Positions 26,431-38,552 are shown, counted from the stretch's first letter. The stretch: DNA of 64,000 nucleotides from Silene latifolia (GCF_048544455.1 NC_133538.1:20625469-20689468); one strand, 5' to 3'. A program made the numbers and translations. The notes: generated by a model not told the origin, from the letters alone.

Positions 26431-28287
26431 TGCTACAGAATGATACCTGGGCAGTATGTGACCTCATAATTTTTGTCCCTGTTTGCATCTCTTACAGTGG
26501 TCACCTCTAAAGAGCAACACTCAATGAATTCTCTGCTTTTACAAGTACCGATTGAGCACTTGGCCTCTTCTTGAAATTCCTCGAATACTTTATGGCTGTA
26601 CACTTGCGCCCCGTGCACTTCGATAGCTAGATGCGTTGATATTACAGGGAAAGTGTGTCTCATTACGATTGTCAATCTGTTTCGTGTGTCTTTGCTGGTC
26701 CATCGCTACCGTCAAAATGCATCGAAAACTCAACTAATGTTCCGGACTTACTCTCAAATCTCTTAAAAAAACTATTTTCGCTCTCTGATCTTTGGGTTGT
26801 CCTCATAACACCCCCCATATCTAGGTCCCTACAATGAGCCATAACCCATGGCTTCCTTTTAGCGTACATTTCTTGGAACCAGTCAATGTTATTAACATTG
26901 TGTTCCCTGCCAATTTCTTCCCATTTTGCATCGAACTCTGCCGCTTCAATGTCTTCATCCCATATTATGGCATTCAATTTCTTTAGAAACACTGAATAAT
27001 CATCTCTCGTCATTCCATACTTGCTTGGCACCTTGTTCATGATATGCCACGACAATATCGGTGGCGCTATGCCTGTCTTGAACACCAATGGCACCGCTTT
27101 AAGAATTCCAGGATCCTGATCGGTGATAATGTACTTAGGCTCTTTGCCACCCATCGCAGCCAGAAAACGGGTGAAAACCCATTTAAACGAGTCTGCATCT
27201 TCATGAGCAACAAGCGCTCCACAGAAAGTCACTGATCGTTTATGATTATCAACCCCGGTGAAAGGTGTGAAGGACATGTCATACTTATTGGTGGAATACG
27301 TCGGATCGAAGGACACGGCATCCCCAAAATCGAGTAGTTCCTTCGAGCGATTCCGTCGGCCCATATAGCTTTACTAAGGCTACCGTCTGAATCAACATCG
27401 TAGTCAAAGAAGAACCCTGGTCTAATAACAGACCAATTCCTTAAAGTGGTCCACGAACATCCGACTCACCGTCCCGTTCATGAATGTAGCATTTCACATC
27501 TCTGTGAAAGTTCTTAAAATCATTCAAACTAGCTCCGATGTTTTCAAACCCATTAACATGTTCCTTCAAAATTTTGTAAGTCTTCGTAGCTCCTATCTTC
27601 AGCTGTTGATTATAGACAATCTTTTAGATGTACGTATTTTAATCAACACAAACATAATTCAAACATATACAAATGTATAAGTTCAAAAAAAGAAAAGTGT
27701 TGTTTTAACAAGAAAAAATGTAATTGTAGACGCAAAAAGTGTAATTTTAGATGACAAAAGTGTAATTCTAACAATTTAAACTGAAATTATAACATAAACA
27801 AGTGTAATTTTAATCAAGAAAAGTGTAATTTCAATCAACTCACCCTTGAATTATAAAGGATTATCATTTTGTGATAGTCTGTTATGTTGCATGCCAACTT
27901 TTGAAACTCTCTATCTCTCGTCGATACGAGTTCATGGTTGTGGCCATCAGGAATCTGTCAATTCGTAATTCCCCATTCATCACGAATAGCCTAATCCTCG
28001 CTTTGCAACCAACACGCCTGACTTTGTGCCTCCTACCTGAGTCCTGGCCGCCACTACACTCCAATTGTCCCTTATGTTTGAACCCCTCCCGGTTGCAAAC
28101 CAACAGTTTAGATTTGATCTCCCCTCCACGCCATCTCTTAGTCGTGTACTTACGCACATCAAAACCACAAGCAACAGCATAAATTCTATAAAATGTCACT
28201 GCTTCCTCTATTTCCAGAAATTCCTGACCAACATAGGGGGTGAACTTAGCTTCAACGTCTTTGCAAAATTCTTCTTCGTTCGGCTTT

Positions 28288-30044
28288 TGATGTGACCATA
28301 ATTGGCGCATATTTAGCCCCCGAATTAGCCTTGTTCCCATGCTTTTTAGTGCTTATTTGGGTCATTTCTTATCTTTAGTTCTTTGTTTTGCATATTCTTT
28401 GAGATTTTGATCCCTTGGTAGGAAAGGAGTAAGAATCTTGCATTTTCATGGCAAAACGAGACTAAATTGATCGAATTCAATGACCAATCATCAAGGAGAG
28501 ACAAGATTAGAAGGCCTTTGTACATATCATAGTAGAAGAGCAATGTTGAGAAAGGATCCTTGAGTCCCCAAGGAAATCCCCAAGGAATATATGAAGAAAA
28601 GGGAAGAAAAGAAGAAGATTTGTTGCTGACTGACAATCCGAGCGGATTGTCACCAATCCGTCCGTCCCGCAGCAGCACAATCCGAGCGGCTTTGCCACAA
28701 TCCGCTCGGATTCCCCCTCCACAATCCGCCCGGATTCCCCTCAATCCGCTCGGATTCCAACGCCAGAATCCGCCCGTCCCGACCCTATTCCGCCCGGATT
28801 CTAGCACAGCACAGATTGTCTTCTCCAAGCTACGAAGAAAGAAGCCCTTCTCTCAGAAAATACCGGCTCCTCCTTGCTCAACTTAAAAAGTGTAATTACT
28901 AGTTTAGCCCTTAGTTAACCCTAATGCATCCTCCCTAATTTCCACTATAAATACCCCATTAGTCTAATTAGAGGAGCATGTTCTTCTTATCAATAATTAG
29001 TGTAGTTAATATCAATCAAATCTCTCTTTAATATTGTAATCAAGTATTAATCAAGTTTTAATCCAAGTTTTAGTTCTTTAATCTCTCTTTTGTTCATCCT
29101 TTATTTTGGGTAATTGAAGATTATTTGGGTTATTGTTGGGAGATTGATAACCTCTCAATCAAGCATTCAAGTACTTCTATTATTCTTGCTTTGTTATTGG
29201 AATCATTAGTAGGTATAATCTCTTAATCCCTTTTTTTAATTATTGTTAATTACTTTCATTTATTCATCATGTTTCATATTGTTGGTATGATTGACAACCT
29301 TGCTAGCATGATCAACATGATAATGAGTGAGTAGTCTCTTAGCTAGGGTTAATGGGTGATTAGGGGAAACCAACATGGGGAATGATTCATGCTTAAATTA
29401 ATATGCTTTCATGTTTTATTTGCTTGCTTGTTTTGATCTCAACTCATGCACATGTTATATTTGATGAAATGCTAAGCCTATGAATCCTTGCATTTACTAT
29501 CATCTCCTATCTTTTCAATGAGACTTGTAAGATATAACCCAACTCGAGTCTCATTAGACCATGCATGTTGTTGAGTAGGGAAGATTAAGTCGACTTGTAG
29601 GTGTTGTACAATCTAATCGATTCGGCTCCGGGACCCAAACTTTCCTAGGATTGTAAGATATAACCCAACTCAATCCATCACAACAATAATTGCTTGCTTA
29701 TAATTTGAGAACATGTTTGTATGATCATATCCCATGATTCCCCTATGATCCCATGACACCCTAGTGCCTTTAATCAATTGTTTACACCCCTTTAATTCAT
29801 CTTGCTTGTTTATTTTCATTTCTATTTTAGTTTAGTAACCTTCTACATCAACCCAATTTGTGACACCCCTTAGACACCACTAGTTACAATAGAAATCTCA
29901 TTTCAACTCCCGTCCCTTGGGATCCGACCTTTACTTGCCTCTTTACTAATTGTAGAGTTGTTTGTGGAGCTATAAATTGTGTTTTAATTCGACCGTGACC
30001 AACGACAACATCTTAATTTATGAACACTTAGCGGGATCGCATCA
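28288..30044 (+). repeat. 5' LTR of Athila-like copy 2
   Basis: Starts TGATGTGACC and ends GGGATCGCATCA. It is 1757 bp, against 1761 bp for the 3' LTR once the nested element and its 5-bp duplication are removed. It contains a dense cluster of AATCCGAGCGGATT and AATCCGCCCGTC-type motifs (28635-28800), also present at the same relative place in the other LTR copies. Confidence 0.95.
28945..28953 (+). promoter_or_regulatory. LTR TATA box
   Basis: ctataaata followed by ccccat, about 660 bp into the LTR and just downstream of the AATCCG motif cluster. It is conserved at about 3566 in copy 1 and about 38323 in the 3' LTR. Transcription would start about 30 bp downstream. Confidence 0.6.
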
Positions 30045-30048
30045 AAAA

Positions 30049-30066
30049 TGGCGCCGTTGCCGGGGA
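30049..30066 (+). other. Primer-binding site, tRNA-Asp
   Basis: TGGCGCCGTTGCCGGGGA lies 4 bp after the 5' LTR. It is complementary to the 3' end of plant tRNA-Asp, the standard primer of Athila/Tat-group elements. Confidence 0.92.
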
Positions 30067-30184
30067 CGGTGTTTGTTTGATTTAGATTTCTTTTTATTGT
30101 CATTAGTTGTGTCTTTCTTCGCCTTGAGGAAGTAAAACTCCTCAAGGTTTGTTCTAATCATTTTCGAGTTGTTTGATATTTTGC

Positions 30185-31054
30185 ATGTCTAGAAGGTTAC
30201 AAGGTGATTTGTTACCTTTTGACCGTGAAATCGAAAGAACCTTGACGAACAATAGGAGAGTTGTTAGGAGGAATTTAAGAGGTAATAGTGAAGTTGTTCA
30301 ACCCACTAGTGAGTTTGTCAATCCTTTCGCAATAGAAGGAGAAGAAAACCCATTATACAATACCCCACAAAATCCACCTACAATGCCAAAATTCTCGTCA
30401 CACTCCGTACCCACCGAGGAGAATCTACCAAATGGTACTCCTACACCGCAACATCTAACCGGAAATTTTATTGCCAAGTCCGCATTTATCCAATTAGTTG
30501 AGAGAAGCCAATTCGGGGGGATGCCTAGTGAGGACCCTCATTCTCATATGGAAACCTTTTGCGACTATTGTGATGCTATCTCTCAAACGGGCGTGACTCA
30601 AGACCAAATTAGATGGGTCTTATTTCCTTTTTCCTTAATCGGCACCACGAAGCAATGGTTGAAGGGCCTTGATAAGGCCACCCTTGGAATAGATTCTTGG
30701 AAGAAGTTGGCTCTAGCTTTCTACAAAAAATTCTACCCACCGGAAAAGACTAACATGCTAAGAGCTCAAATTACGGGTTTTAAGCAAAGGGATGAAGAGT
30801 CTTTGTATGAAGCTTGGGAGCGGTTCAAGGGAATTTGTTGCTCATGTCCTCACCATGGACTTAGCGAATGGTTTTTGGTGCAACAATTTTGGAATGGCTT
30901 ATATGAAGATTCTAGGAACATTATCAATATGGGATCAAATGGAATGTTCACCGAAGTTGATGACAATCAAACATGGAACAAGATTGAGGAAATGGCGGTC
31001 CATAACTCACAATATAGTAGACCTCGCAAGGCTACTAGAGGAGGAAAGCATTAA
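30185..31054 (+). CDS. Athila-like gag
   Basis: The start is chosen at ATG 30185 (MSRRLQGDLLPF), the first ATG of the open frame after the primer site. Residues about 100-280 form the retrotransposon gag (capsid) domain, with FIQLVERSQFGG, WVLFPFSLIGTTKQWLKGL and FYPPEKTNMLRAQITGFKQ. The protein would form the virus-like particle in the cytoplasm. The frame stops at a TAA (31052-31054), but the next codons continue in the same frame into the zinc knuckle and protease with no ATG nearby. The stop is therefore either a disabling mutation in a single gag-pro ORF or a readthrough point. Confidence 0.85.
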   Translation: MSRRLQGDLLPFDREIERTLTNNRRVVRRNLRGNSEVVQPTSEFVNPFAIEGEENPLYNTPQNPPTMPKFSSHSVPTEENLPNGTPTPQHLTGNFIAKSAFIQLVERSQFGGMPSEDPHSHMETFCDYCDAISQTGVTQDQIRWVLFPFSLIGTTKQWLKGLDKATLGIDSWKKLALAFYKKFYPPEKTNMLRAQITGFKQRDEESLYEAWERFKGICCSCPHHGLSEWFLVQQFWNGLYEDSRNIINMGSNGMFTEVDDNQTWNKIEEMAVHNSQYSRPRKATRGGKH

Positions 31055-32980
31055 GTAGACTCCGTTACTCAATTGGATGCTCAACTTAGTGCTCACATTG
31101 ACACAATCAACTTGAAGTTTGAACAAGCTATGGCTAGACTTGAGGAAAACTCAAAATCATCGAAGCATCATGTTAATGCCATGACGGCATCCTCATCAAT
31201 CCCAAGTGGGATATGTGAGAATTGTGGAACTTTGGGACATGACCAAGGTGAATGTAGGGGAACAAATGAACAAGTGAATGCTTTCCAAGCATACAAGAGT
31301 GGTACCCCTTATTCCAACTTTTACAATGAAAACACCAAATTCCATCCAAATCTCTCATACAAAAGCCAAAATGTTCAAAACCCTCAAACAACATACACTC
31401 CACCACCCATGAGAAACCAAAATCAAAGACCCTTTTACAATCAAAACCAAGGTTACCAAAATGAAAATCCATACAATCACCAAAATGACCAAGGTTTTGA
31501 TGTCCAAAAAGCGGTCCTCCAAATGCAAAAGAATCAACAAGAATTTTTCACTCAAATGCAAAAAGATAGCCAAGCAAAGGAAACCACCATCAACAACATT
31601 CTAGCTCACACCAAGATGTTGGAAACACAATTGACTCAACTAGCATCTTCAAGCTCACAAAGACAAAAGGGGCAATTACCACCTCAAAGTAATCCCCCTA
31701 GACATGAAACGGTTAGTGCCATTCATTTGAGAAGTGGTGCAAGGTATGAAGCACCGAAGAAGCAAGTTGAGGATGAAATTGTGGAAGCTAGTGAAAAGGA
31801 AGAAATTGTGCAAAACTCCAAAGATGGAGAATCGTCAAAAGAAGAAAGTTCAAAGAAAAATGAAGACAAGGCCAAGGAGAAGGAGCCCATTGTGATTAGA
31901 CTTCCTTTTCCAAGTCGTCAAGCCAAGCCCAAATTTGATGATCAACTTGGAAAATTCATGGAAATTGTGAAGAATTTAGAAGTCTCAATTCCTTTCACGG
32001 AATTAATCAATCACGTGCCGGCCTATGCGAAATACATGAAAGATATCCTCACAAAGAAGAAGTCGATCCGGAAGCTTGAGACTATCGCCTTTACTAAGGT
32101 GAGTAGTGCAATACTTCAAGGGAGTTCACCTCCAAAGTTAAAGGATCCGGGAAGCTTCTCAATACCGTGTACCATTGGCGACACAACGATCAACAAAGCC
32201 TTATGTGATCTAGGGGCTAGTGTGAGTTTCATGCCGTACTCGGTGAGTAAAAGGTTGGGAGTGGGAGAGCTTAAATGCACCAATATCACACTCCAAATGG
32301 CCGATAGATCGACGAAGACACCTTTAGGGATATGGGAAGATGTCCCCGTGCGAATTGGGAAGTTTTTCATCCCGGTGGACTTTGTCATTGTTGATATGGA
32401 GGAAGATTCCAACATTCCAATCATCCTAGGAAGACCTTTCCTACACACCGCCGGTGCGGTGATTGATGTGAAACATGGTGAGCTCACTCTAGAAGTGGGA
32501 GATGAAAGCATAACTTTTAATCTTGACAAGACCATGAGAGCTCCTCGTTTGCATGAACCATGTTTCATGATTGATCATTATAGCCGAAAGGATGAAAGGA
32601 AGAAATCGGAACTCCAATGGAAGAAGAAAATTGAAGATGCTCCATTCAAAGAGCAAGTGAATTGTGACAAGGAGAGCTTGCAAAGCTCATCAAAATCAAC
32701 CAAGGAAGAAGAGGATGGCCTCATTGGCCAAGAGAAGAAATTGGGAGAATTGTCTCCATCTAAGCAAGAAATTTTCAATGATCAACTCAATGAAGTTTGT
32801 CGTCTTTGGGACGACGAATTTGAAGGGATTTTTAATCCCTACATTGGTAATGCCATCGATCAAGACCAACAACAAGGGCCAAGGTCTATTGAGAACCTCT
32901 ACCATGATAATGAACAAGCTTTTGATTACTTCTTCAAGGTGTTGAGCAACATCAACAACACCTTGGACATGCCCCCTTGA
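31055..32980 (+). CDS. Athila-like nucleocapsid knuckle and aspartic protease
   Basis: It continues the gag frame. A CCHC zinc knuckle (CENCGTLGHDQGEC) lies near 31216-31260, followed by a Gln/Asn-rich linker and a charged Glu/Lys segment. The retropepsin domain has the catalytic DLGAS (about 32209), PIILGRPFLHTAG and VIDVKHGELTL. The protein ends at 32980 without entering reverse transcriptase, so the polymerase, RNase H and integrase parts have been lost by internal deletion. The protease would mature gag. The lack of frameshifts over 1.9 kb contrasts with the downstream ORF. Confidence 0.85.
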   Translation, partial: VDSVTQLDAQLSAHIDTINLKFEQAMARLEENSKSSKHHVNAMTASSSIPSGICENCGTLGHDQGECRGTNEQVNAFQAYKSGTPYSNFYNENTKFHPNLSYKSQNVQNPQTTYTPPPMRNQNQRPFYNQNQGYQNENPYNHQNDQGFDVQKAVLQMQKNQQEFFTQMQKDSQAKETTINNILAHTKMLETQLTQLASSSSQRQKGQLPPQSNPPRHETVSAIHLRSGARYEAPKKQVEDEIVEASEKEEIVQNSKDGESSKEESSKKNEDKAKEKEPIVIRLPFPSRQAKPKFDDQLGKFMEIVKNLEVSIPFTELINHVPAYAKYMKDILTKKKSIRKLETIAFTKVSSAILQGSSPPKLKDPGSFSIPCTIGDTTINKALCDLGASVSFMPYSVSKRLGVGELKCTNITLQMADRSTKTPLGIWEDVPVRIGKFFIPVDFVIVDMEEDSNIPIILGRPFLHTAGAVIDVKHGELTLEVGDESITFNLDKTMRAPRLHEPCFMIDHYSRKDERKKSELQWKKKIEDAPFKEQVNCDKESLQSSSKSTKEEEDGLIGQEKKLGELSPSKQEIFNDQLNEVCRLWDDEFEGIFNPYIGNAIDQDQQQGPRSIENLYHDNEQAFDYFFKVLSNINNTLDMPP

Positions 32981-34027
32981 CATCTCATCAAGAATGAGAG
33001 TTTGGTGGAGTCCTCCCTAAACCACCACTTGTAAATATTTCTAACTCCCTAACTTACATTTCAATTCTTGTACTGCATTTTTGTCATCTTTGGATTTTTA
33101 TTTACTTTGATCAAAATAATTGTCATGTTTGAGAGAAAGTGAGGGAGGGACTAACGATTTCAATTGATGTGTAGTGCTTTTAGCTTAGTGTGGGGATGGC
33201 AATTGCCTAGGCTATCCATACCTTAGTAGTGCCCCCACAATGACGAACACAAGACTTGAAGAAAGAATGAAAGAACGGTATGGGAAATGCAAAGTGTGCA
33301 CGGATGGAATCAATCCGTGTACACATGGGAAGAATCCGAGCGGATTCCCGAGAATCCGCCCGTCTGAAAGAATCCGAGCGTATTGCGAAAAGACGCCCGT
33401 CCCCGAATCGAGCTGAATTTTGAAAATTTCTTGATCAGATCAATCCGGCGTCTGTGAAGAATCCGCCCGTCTTGAAGAATCCGTCCGTCCTGTAAGAAAG
33501 ACGTCCGTCTTTGCAGCTGAGGAAAACAAGCAAAATTTTCTGGACTGAAATCCGTCCGTCTTCAAGCAAATCCGCCCGTCCCGTGTTCAGCAAATCCGAG
33601 CGGATTGTCACAAATCCGCCCGTCTTTAGGCGAGTTTTGCAAAGTCCAGAAGGAGCAGAATCCGCACGGATTAAGCAGAATCCGCACGGATTGCCCCTGC
33701 AGATTCGAAAATTTCGGTCTCTTTAAAACCCCTCCCACCTTCATTCATTCATTCATTCATTCATAAACACTACCCACAACATCAAAACCCTCATCCTCTC
33801 CATCACAAAAACAAAAACCCTCAACAACATTCACCAAAATCAAATCAAACCATCCTTCCAACAACAAATTAATCACTCCTTCCTCGACAAAAATCAAAAC
33901 CAAGCACAAAAATCTTCAACCTTTGAGTCGATTTTTGTTTTCATAAAGGCAAAGCCTTTCACCTTCAAATCGATTTGGGCATACTACAAATTGAAGATTT
34001 TTCATTCTTTTCTTGGTTAGTTCATCT
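32981..34027 (+). other. Non-coding spacer with AATCCG/CCGTC motif cluster
   Basis: It replaces the missing pol region. At 33330-33700 there are about 20 copies of AATCCGCCCGTC, AATCCGAGCGGATT or AATCCGCACGGATT, the same motif family as in the LTR. An (ATTC)n tract is at about 33741-33764. A leader with A- and C-rich sequence precedes the ORF1 start at 34028, and 'tagtgtggggatggc' occurs at about 33187, as in the other 3' regions. Confidence 0.65.
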
Positions 34028-35629
34028 ATGGCAAGGACTAAGGGAGCAACAAAGGCAACAAAGGCAACAAAGGCTAAGGCACTCTCACAAAGGCAAAAGG
34101 CTCTTCAAACAAAGAAAGCATTGGCTATGGTGGTAGCAACACCAAACTTGGAAGTGCAACAACAACAACAAACTTCTATGGGAGCAACAACACCTTCCAC
34201 TCCGGTAATTGATCAACTTTTGCATTATCCGGAGATAACTTTTATTTCCGATACCCATAGAAATACCTTTGCCAAGTTTGCTATGAAGTCATTACAATCC
34301 ACCAAATTCATATGTGAAGATACCTTAGAAAAATTGGGTGTTCTTGAGCAAACAAAAGCCTTTTTCAATGCCATGGGGTTGAAGAAATTGTTTGAAACAA
34401 GGGAATTGACATACCCCTCCCTTACCTTGGAATTTTTAAGTTCTTTGAAAGTCACCAAAGTTGAGAATAGGGAGAATCTCGAGTTTCGTCTAGCTAATGT
34501 TAGTAGACGCATTACCTTTAGGGAATTGGGTGAAATTTTGGGTCTTAGTGATGAACCGAGTTATTTTAAGAGTTATGGAAAGTATGACCCGAACCTCTTT
34601 GGGAGGCAATCTCCCGGAAGAAATTTGAGGATTTTCATGCGAGTCGTGCTCTTTTGGTCCACCATCCGGGCATAAGAGTATGGCACAAGGTCGTGGGTAA
34701 CACCATAATTGCTAGGAAAGATACCAACCATTTCACAAGACTTGATTTTATTCTCCTTGAATTGGCTTTGAATATCGGAAGAGTACACACCAAGCCTTAC
34801 AATTCTTTGAGGCTCTTGGTAGATAGATGGCTCAACATTGATTGTGGGAAGAAGGGCACGACCGTTATTGTCAATGGCGGCCTAGTCACACTCCTAGCTA
34901 AGCACTTTGATCCTAACTTCAATAAGGATAACAAGTACAAAGCAAAGGAGGGTGGCCATCTTGTTGATATGCATACTATGATTCACAAGTTCAAGTGGGT
35001 TGCCCATAACCCCCTTGACACTAAGTATGGATGGCTCACTAGTGAAGCTAGATCGTTCACCTTGCCACTTCAAGATTTGCCGTCTAAGCGTCCACCGGAC
35101 CAATTATCTACTTCCCCTTTCCAAAGAGGCCGAGTATATCATTCAACAACAAAAGGGTGATCTTGAAATGCCCTCCTCTTCCATTGTCATACCACCTTAC
35201 CCCTTTAAGTATGAAGAGTTCAAACCGGAAGGAGTTGAAGTTGGGAAAGACTATGTGACTCTTCTCATGCAAGCAATGCACAAGCAAGCCTATGAAGATC
35301 GGAAAAATGCCTACTTGGCTCAATATCCACCCCTCCTACATTTAGCTAGGCAAGGACTACTTGATCCATCATGTCCTTTGCCTAGTTGGGCGGATAGAGA
35401 AGCCTTATTTCCGGGTGCATCTAGGGTCGTTTTGGGTGACAATGAGGTTGTTGGAAATGATGAAGAAGTTGATGATAATATTGAGGAAGAAGCAAGTGAA
35501 GAAGAAAAGGATGGTGAAGATGATGATGAGGAAGATGAGGACGAAAGTGAAGAAGCAAATGACAAGGAAAGTGGTAATGTGACCACTTCTCATGAGGGAA
35601 GTGATGGTGATAGCATGATGGAAGATTAG
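34028..35629 (+). pseudogene. Athila ORF1-type protein (two frameshifts)
   Basis: The start is ATG 34028 (MARTKGATKATKATKAK), a Lys/Ala/Thr-rich basic head. A globular region follows with ITFISDTHRNTFAKFA and RRITFRELGEILGLS. The frame slips near 34593 (at ctctttggg), after which the match continues as HHPGIRVWHKVVGNTIIARK and VNGGLVTLLAKHFDPNFN. A second slip near 35105 leads to IPPYPF and a strongly acidic C-terminal tail of about 60 residues. The family is the ORF downstream of pol in Athila elements and plant-transposon relatives; its role is unknown, and envelope function is only speculative. Two single-base slips in an element with similar LTRs could be sequence errors. Confidence 0.7.
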
Positions 35630-37663
35630 CAAGCCTTGGAGACTCATACCCTCTCATGGTTTGTCTATTTCTCTCTTTGTATTTTATTTCATTTTGATCA
35701 TTGTTGAAGTAGTCCTAGCCCCATTAGAGGACTCACACCTCGGTACCATTGAGGTGTTCTCATTCTATTGTTCCCATTTTCAAAATCCAAAATGACAAAT
35801 TAGTTTCATGCATAGCATAGTGTGTGCATGAACTATACCCATCCTTGGACATTAGCAATAGTGTCTCACTCGGTTTGGGAAGTTAATGCATACACAACGG
35901 AGGTAATCTAAATTATCCTCTCCGTCATAACAAAAACCATGCATCATGTAGTGTAGCTCAGTATAGATTGCATTTAGTATAGAAATCATGCATCATCTTT
36001 GCATAATTTCCATCATTTTGGCCATTGAGGACAATGTCCATATTAGTGTGGGGATGGGAATTCTAACATTTAACTCTTATTCAAAAATCCAAAAAAATTG
36101 AAAAATTTCAAAAATCATAAAAATTTGAAAATTGAAAACCCAAAAACATGTTTATTTCCTTTTGTAGTCTTGTATATATTGTGTTTGTTCTATCCTTGTT
36201 CACATTGATTGACTACGCCACATCCGAGACATGAGGATATTGAAGACCGCATGGTATGATCTTTCCAATCTCTTTTTTCCTCTTTATGTTAATGACTATG
36301 TGGCTTTATTTTGATTGATGCGGTATAACAATGTGAATTTAGGACTTGCATTTAGTTTATATGTCATATTAGTTGATAGAATCACTTGCATTAGGATGTT
36401 TATATTAGTTGCATCATGGCATGTAGTTGCATGTTAGAAATGTTTTGAAAAATGCCTATTTAGGAACTTTGACAAGAGCAACTAAGCCATTACAAATACT
36501 TGTTCAACTTAAGACTTTGCCTACTAGAATGGTTGTAAAACACCCTAGATAGTGTCATACTAGTGTCTTTTGACCCATGACCCAAGGCCTAGTCAAGGGT
36601 TTGAATGTGAGTCACCTATCCAACCCCGTGATGCGATGTGGACTTGGTTAACTTATCTAGGTGACCTTGTTTGACCTTGTGGTAAGGCAACCCAAAAATA
36701 TTTTCTATCAATAAGCTTGAAGTGCTCATTTCAAAGAAATTTTGTCATGTGGAAGTAATGTAATGCCAAGGAAACCTCAAATGTTATGAATTGTTGAAAG
36801 TTGAGAAAGTTAAGTTGTTTTGATGGAGGCGTACCACTTCGATGTGCTTTGGTGTGGGATCCATTGAATTGGGCCCCCATACGGTTGTGAATTCGGCCGC
36901 CCAGAGACAGAGTGACTATCACCCCGAAAAGCTATTGTCTAGAGGTTAACCGGTTGCCTAATAAGCGATTGGCGAAAGCAAAGGACACTAGGAAGGACAA
37001 ACCCCATCTTAAATTTTTGAAATGTGAAAGTGAAATGAGGACAATTTTGAATACTAGTCATATCCACCCGTTGTGAATAAAGATTTGAGCATTTCATTCC
37101 CAAAAAGCCTTTTGTCTAGCCACTTGGTCGAGCTTGGGACGATCCATGACCTTTACTTTTGTAGAGAATTCGAGACTTGTCATGCCATATGCTACTAGCA
37201 TCATAGGGATCATCATTCCACCACCATCCGATCGCTCTTGACGAAAGCATTTGGAAATTGAGGACGAAAGTAGTCTAGTTTAACACCATTTGGAGGTGAT
37301 TTAGTGCCATCTTCTTAGACTCAGTAATTTATTGAACTAGTATTTGTGAAGGATTACATGCTCTTAAATTTGTTCCTCTTTAGTGCCTCCGCCACTTGAT
37401 GAGGGAGTGGCTATTCTTTTTGTAGATGCATCCATTATGTGTTTTTGTGTGCTTAAAGTTTGGATGTGTCGCCATTTTGGCAAGACCCACCTTGCCTTGC
37501 AAGAAGGCATCCTACCTCATGGTTGTCTTGTTGTGAGTTGAAGGGGCGGAGCGAGACCCGCTAATTGTCTCATATCGGCTATATTATTAGGATAGGTTAG
37601 TATTGGTCCTAGTCTTTGTCACCTCTTTACTCGGGACGAGCAAAGGTTCGGTTTGGGGATATT
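35630..37663 (+). other. Non-coding 3' region and polypurine tract of Athila-like copy 2
   Basis: No gene is seen. It is colinear with 802-2887 of copy 1, with extra sequence near 36600-37250. It ends with GGTTTGGGGATATT (about 37650-37663), the polypurine tract next to the 3' LTR. Confidence 0.65.
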
Positions 37664-38552
37664 TGATGTGACCATAATTGGCGCATATTTAGCCCCCGAA
37701 TTAGCCTTGTTCCCATGCTTTTTAGTGCTTATTTGGGTCATTTCTTATCTTTAGTTCTTTGTTTTGCATATTCATTGAGATTTTGATCCCTTGGTAGGAA
37801 AGGAGTAAGAATCTTGCATTTTCATGGCAAAACGAGACTAAATTGATCGAATTCAATGACCAAGCATCAAGGAGAGACAAGATTAGAAGGCCTTTGTACA
37901 TATCATAGTAGAAGAGCAATGTTGAGAAAGGATCCTTGAGTCCCCAAGGAAATCCCCAAGGAATTTATGAAGAAAAGGGAAGAAAAGAAGAAGATTTGTT
38001 GCTTGATCGACAATCCGAGCGGATTGTCACCAATCCGTCCGTCCCGTGAAAGAAGACAATCCGAGCGGCTTTGCCACAATCCGCTCGATTCCCCTCCACA
38101 ATCCGCCCGGATTCCCCTCAATCCGCTCGGATTCCAACGCCAGAATCCGCCCGTCCCGACCCTATTCCGCCTGGATTCTAGCACAAAGACGGATTGTCTT
38201 CTCCAAGCTACGAAGAAAGAAGCCCTTCTCTCAGAAAATACCGGCTCCTCCTTGCTCAACTTAAAAAGTGTAATTACTAGTTTAGCCCTTAGTTAAACCT
38301 AATGCATCCTCCCTAATTTCCACTATAAATACCCCATTAGTCTAATTAGAGGAGCATGTTCTTCTTATCAATAATTAGTGTAGTTAATATCAATCAAATC
38401 TCTCTTTAATATTGTAATCAAGTATTAATCAAGTTTTAATCCAAGTTTTAGTTCTTTAATCTCTCTTTTGTTCATCCTTTATTTTGGGTAATTGAAGATT
38501 ATTTGGGTTATTGTTGGGAGATTGACAACCTCTCAATCAAGCATTCAAGTAC
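37664..38552 (+). repeat. 3' LTR of Athila-like copy 2, left part
   Basis: Matches 28288-29176 of the 5' LTR, including TATA box and AATCCG motif cluster (38005-38190). It is broken at AGTAC (38548-38552) by the Tekay-like element. Confidence 0.95.

Larger units (their letters stand above)
25343..28287 (-). pseudogene. FAR1-type MULE transposase of element B (interrupted)
   Basis: Read on the minus strand, domains follow the FAR1/FHY3-MULE order. First is a FAR1-type DNA-binding domain (28287-27882; EEAVTFYRIYAVACGFDVRK, later VGCKARIRL). The MULE catalytic domain follows (27364-26672; SFDPTYSTNKY for the first Asp, YIITDQDP for the second, then RSESENSFF). Next is a FRS-like segment (26675-26433), a SWIM-type finger (26088; TCSYRMLERKGILCRH, where the second Cys of CxC is Tyr), and a C-terminal knuckle (CKNCKRLANHDKRNC) with a long poly-Glu run. 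Frameshifts occur near 27370-27480. Introns at about 27880-27480 and 26430-26090 contain the B minisatellite. The N-terminal coding frame is cut at 28287 by the Athila-like element and resumes in frame across the target duplication at 47864-47925. The protein would bind transposon ends and catalyse DDE transposition; here it is dead. Confidence 0.75.

Noticed and set aside
28346..28886. Frames of 160 and 108 codons within the Athila-like LTR
   Set aside because: They arise from the AATCCG motif cluster and shift between LTR copies (compare 37903-38296).
35320..35657. Ser-rich and hydrophobic minus-strand frames
   Set aside because: Antisense of the acidic tail of the ORF1-type protein.
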